DNA from: Acidobacteriota bacterium
GTDB taxonomy: Bacteria; Acidobacteriota; Holophagae; Thermotomaculales; Thermotomaculaceae
Direction: 5' to 3'
Assembly: GCA_003650445.1 (NCBI GenBank)
Contig: QMQE01000160.1
Location: 1 to 5,951, forward strand
Length of the DNA stretch: 5,951 nt
Below the pieces are notes generated by a model. It saw only the letters and a list, made by a program, of their open reading frames with translations, was not told the DNA's origin and searched no databases. Position numbers and translations under genes: made by a program. This document shows, in pieces, positions 5,784 to 5,951 of the stretch (position 1 is the first letter of the stretch; each line of letters opens with the position of its first letter).

Positions 5784-5951
5784 CTATCCTGTCAAGCGTC
5801 TCAGCGAATAAATCCCCGGCCCCGCACCGGTCGCATACGCACCCCGGCTCTTCTTTCGGATAATCGTACCGCCGAAGGTGCCGTAGGCCTCCCGGATAAA
5901 GCCCCTGGAGCCAATCACCAGCCCATCGGAAAAATGACGGATCCGGTAACG
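5784..5951 (-). CDS. REP-associated tyrosine transposase (RAYT, IS200-like), C-terminal part
   Basis: Partial; the last 55 residues are visible and the rest lies beyond the right edge. The frame is open from the window edge to TAG at 5786-5784. The segment reads RHFSDGLVIGSRGFIRE (5-21), then a basic Arg/Lys-rich stretch (32-36) and an IYSLRRL ending (47-53). This resembles the tail that follows the catalytic Y1 domain in many RAYT proteins, where an RYFSDG.VIGS..FV block precedes a short basic C-terminus. RAYTs are single-copy domesticated relatives of IS200/IS605 transposases that move short palindromic REP elements. The HUH and catalytic tyrosine motifs are not in the window, so whether the gene is intact is unknown. 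Two palindromes nearby (5719-5759, 5047-5095) are possible substrates. The family call rests on a short stretch and memory of the family. Confidence 0.65.
   Translation of the reverse strand, partial: RYRIRHFSDGLVIGSRGFIREAYGTFGGTIIRKKSRGAYATGAGPGIYSLRRLTG

Noticed and set aside
1..5951. tRNA, rRNA, riboswitch or CRISPR array
   Set aside because: I found no regularly spaced long repeats, no cloverleaf-like segment and no known RNA motif by eye on either strand.

Overview
The window holds six protein genes and one gene remnant, all on the minus strand, so it is transcribed from the right edge to the left. Both edge genes are cut by the window. The organism is a Gram-negative-type bacterium: the gamma-glutamyltransferase has a Sec signal peptide and resembles periplasmic enzymes. 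The C-terminus of the REP-associated transposase at the right edge resembles, from memory, versions common in Verrucomicrobiota, Kiritimatiellota and Lentisphaerota. That placement is an inference and is only tentative.

Layout in transcription order: (1) 5951-5784, the last 55 residues of a REP-associated (IS200-like) tyrosine transposase. (2) About 97 bases of spacer with a strong hairpin. (3) 5686-5111, a complete YqaJ-family nuclease of phage type, with no other phage gene in view. (4) 5110-4942, an AT-rich spacer with a nested inverted repeat, a tandem 8-mer and candidate promoter elements. (5) 4941-3259, a complete exported gamma-glutamyltransferase. (6) 3204-1981, an MFS exporter 54 bases downstream and probably in the same operon. 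(7) A rho-independent terminator near 1900-1879. (8) 1807-911, a UbiA-family polyprenyl-phosphate phosphoribosyltransferase. (9) A 35-codon C-terminal remnant of a HAD-IB phosphatase. (10) 784-1, the N-terminal 261 residues of a membrane GT-C glycosyltransferase that continues beyond the left edge.

Two functional blocks can be read. The gamma-glutamyltransferase/MFS block suggests extracytoplasmic gamma-glutamyl (glutathione) metabolism coupled to a small-molecule exporter. The UbiA/HAD/GT-C block suggests making a polyprenyl-phosphate pentose donor and using it for cell-envelope glycosylation, with the dedicated phosphatase now broken. In 60-base lines counted by hand, the YqaJ gene (about 42-43% GC) and part of the GT-C gene (about 45-48%) are poorer in GC than the MFS and UbiA genes (about 62-63%), which fits mixed ancestry.

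I see no RNA gene, no CRISPR array and no convincing previously undescribed system. The best leads are the HAD deletion scar with its two possible starts for the glycosyltransferase, the possibly leaderless UbiA mRNA, and the palindromes near the transposase.
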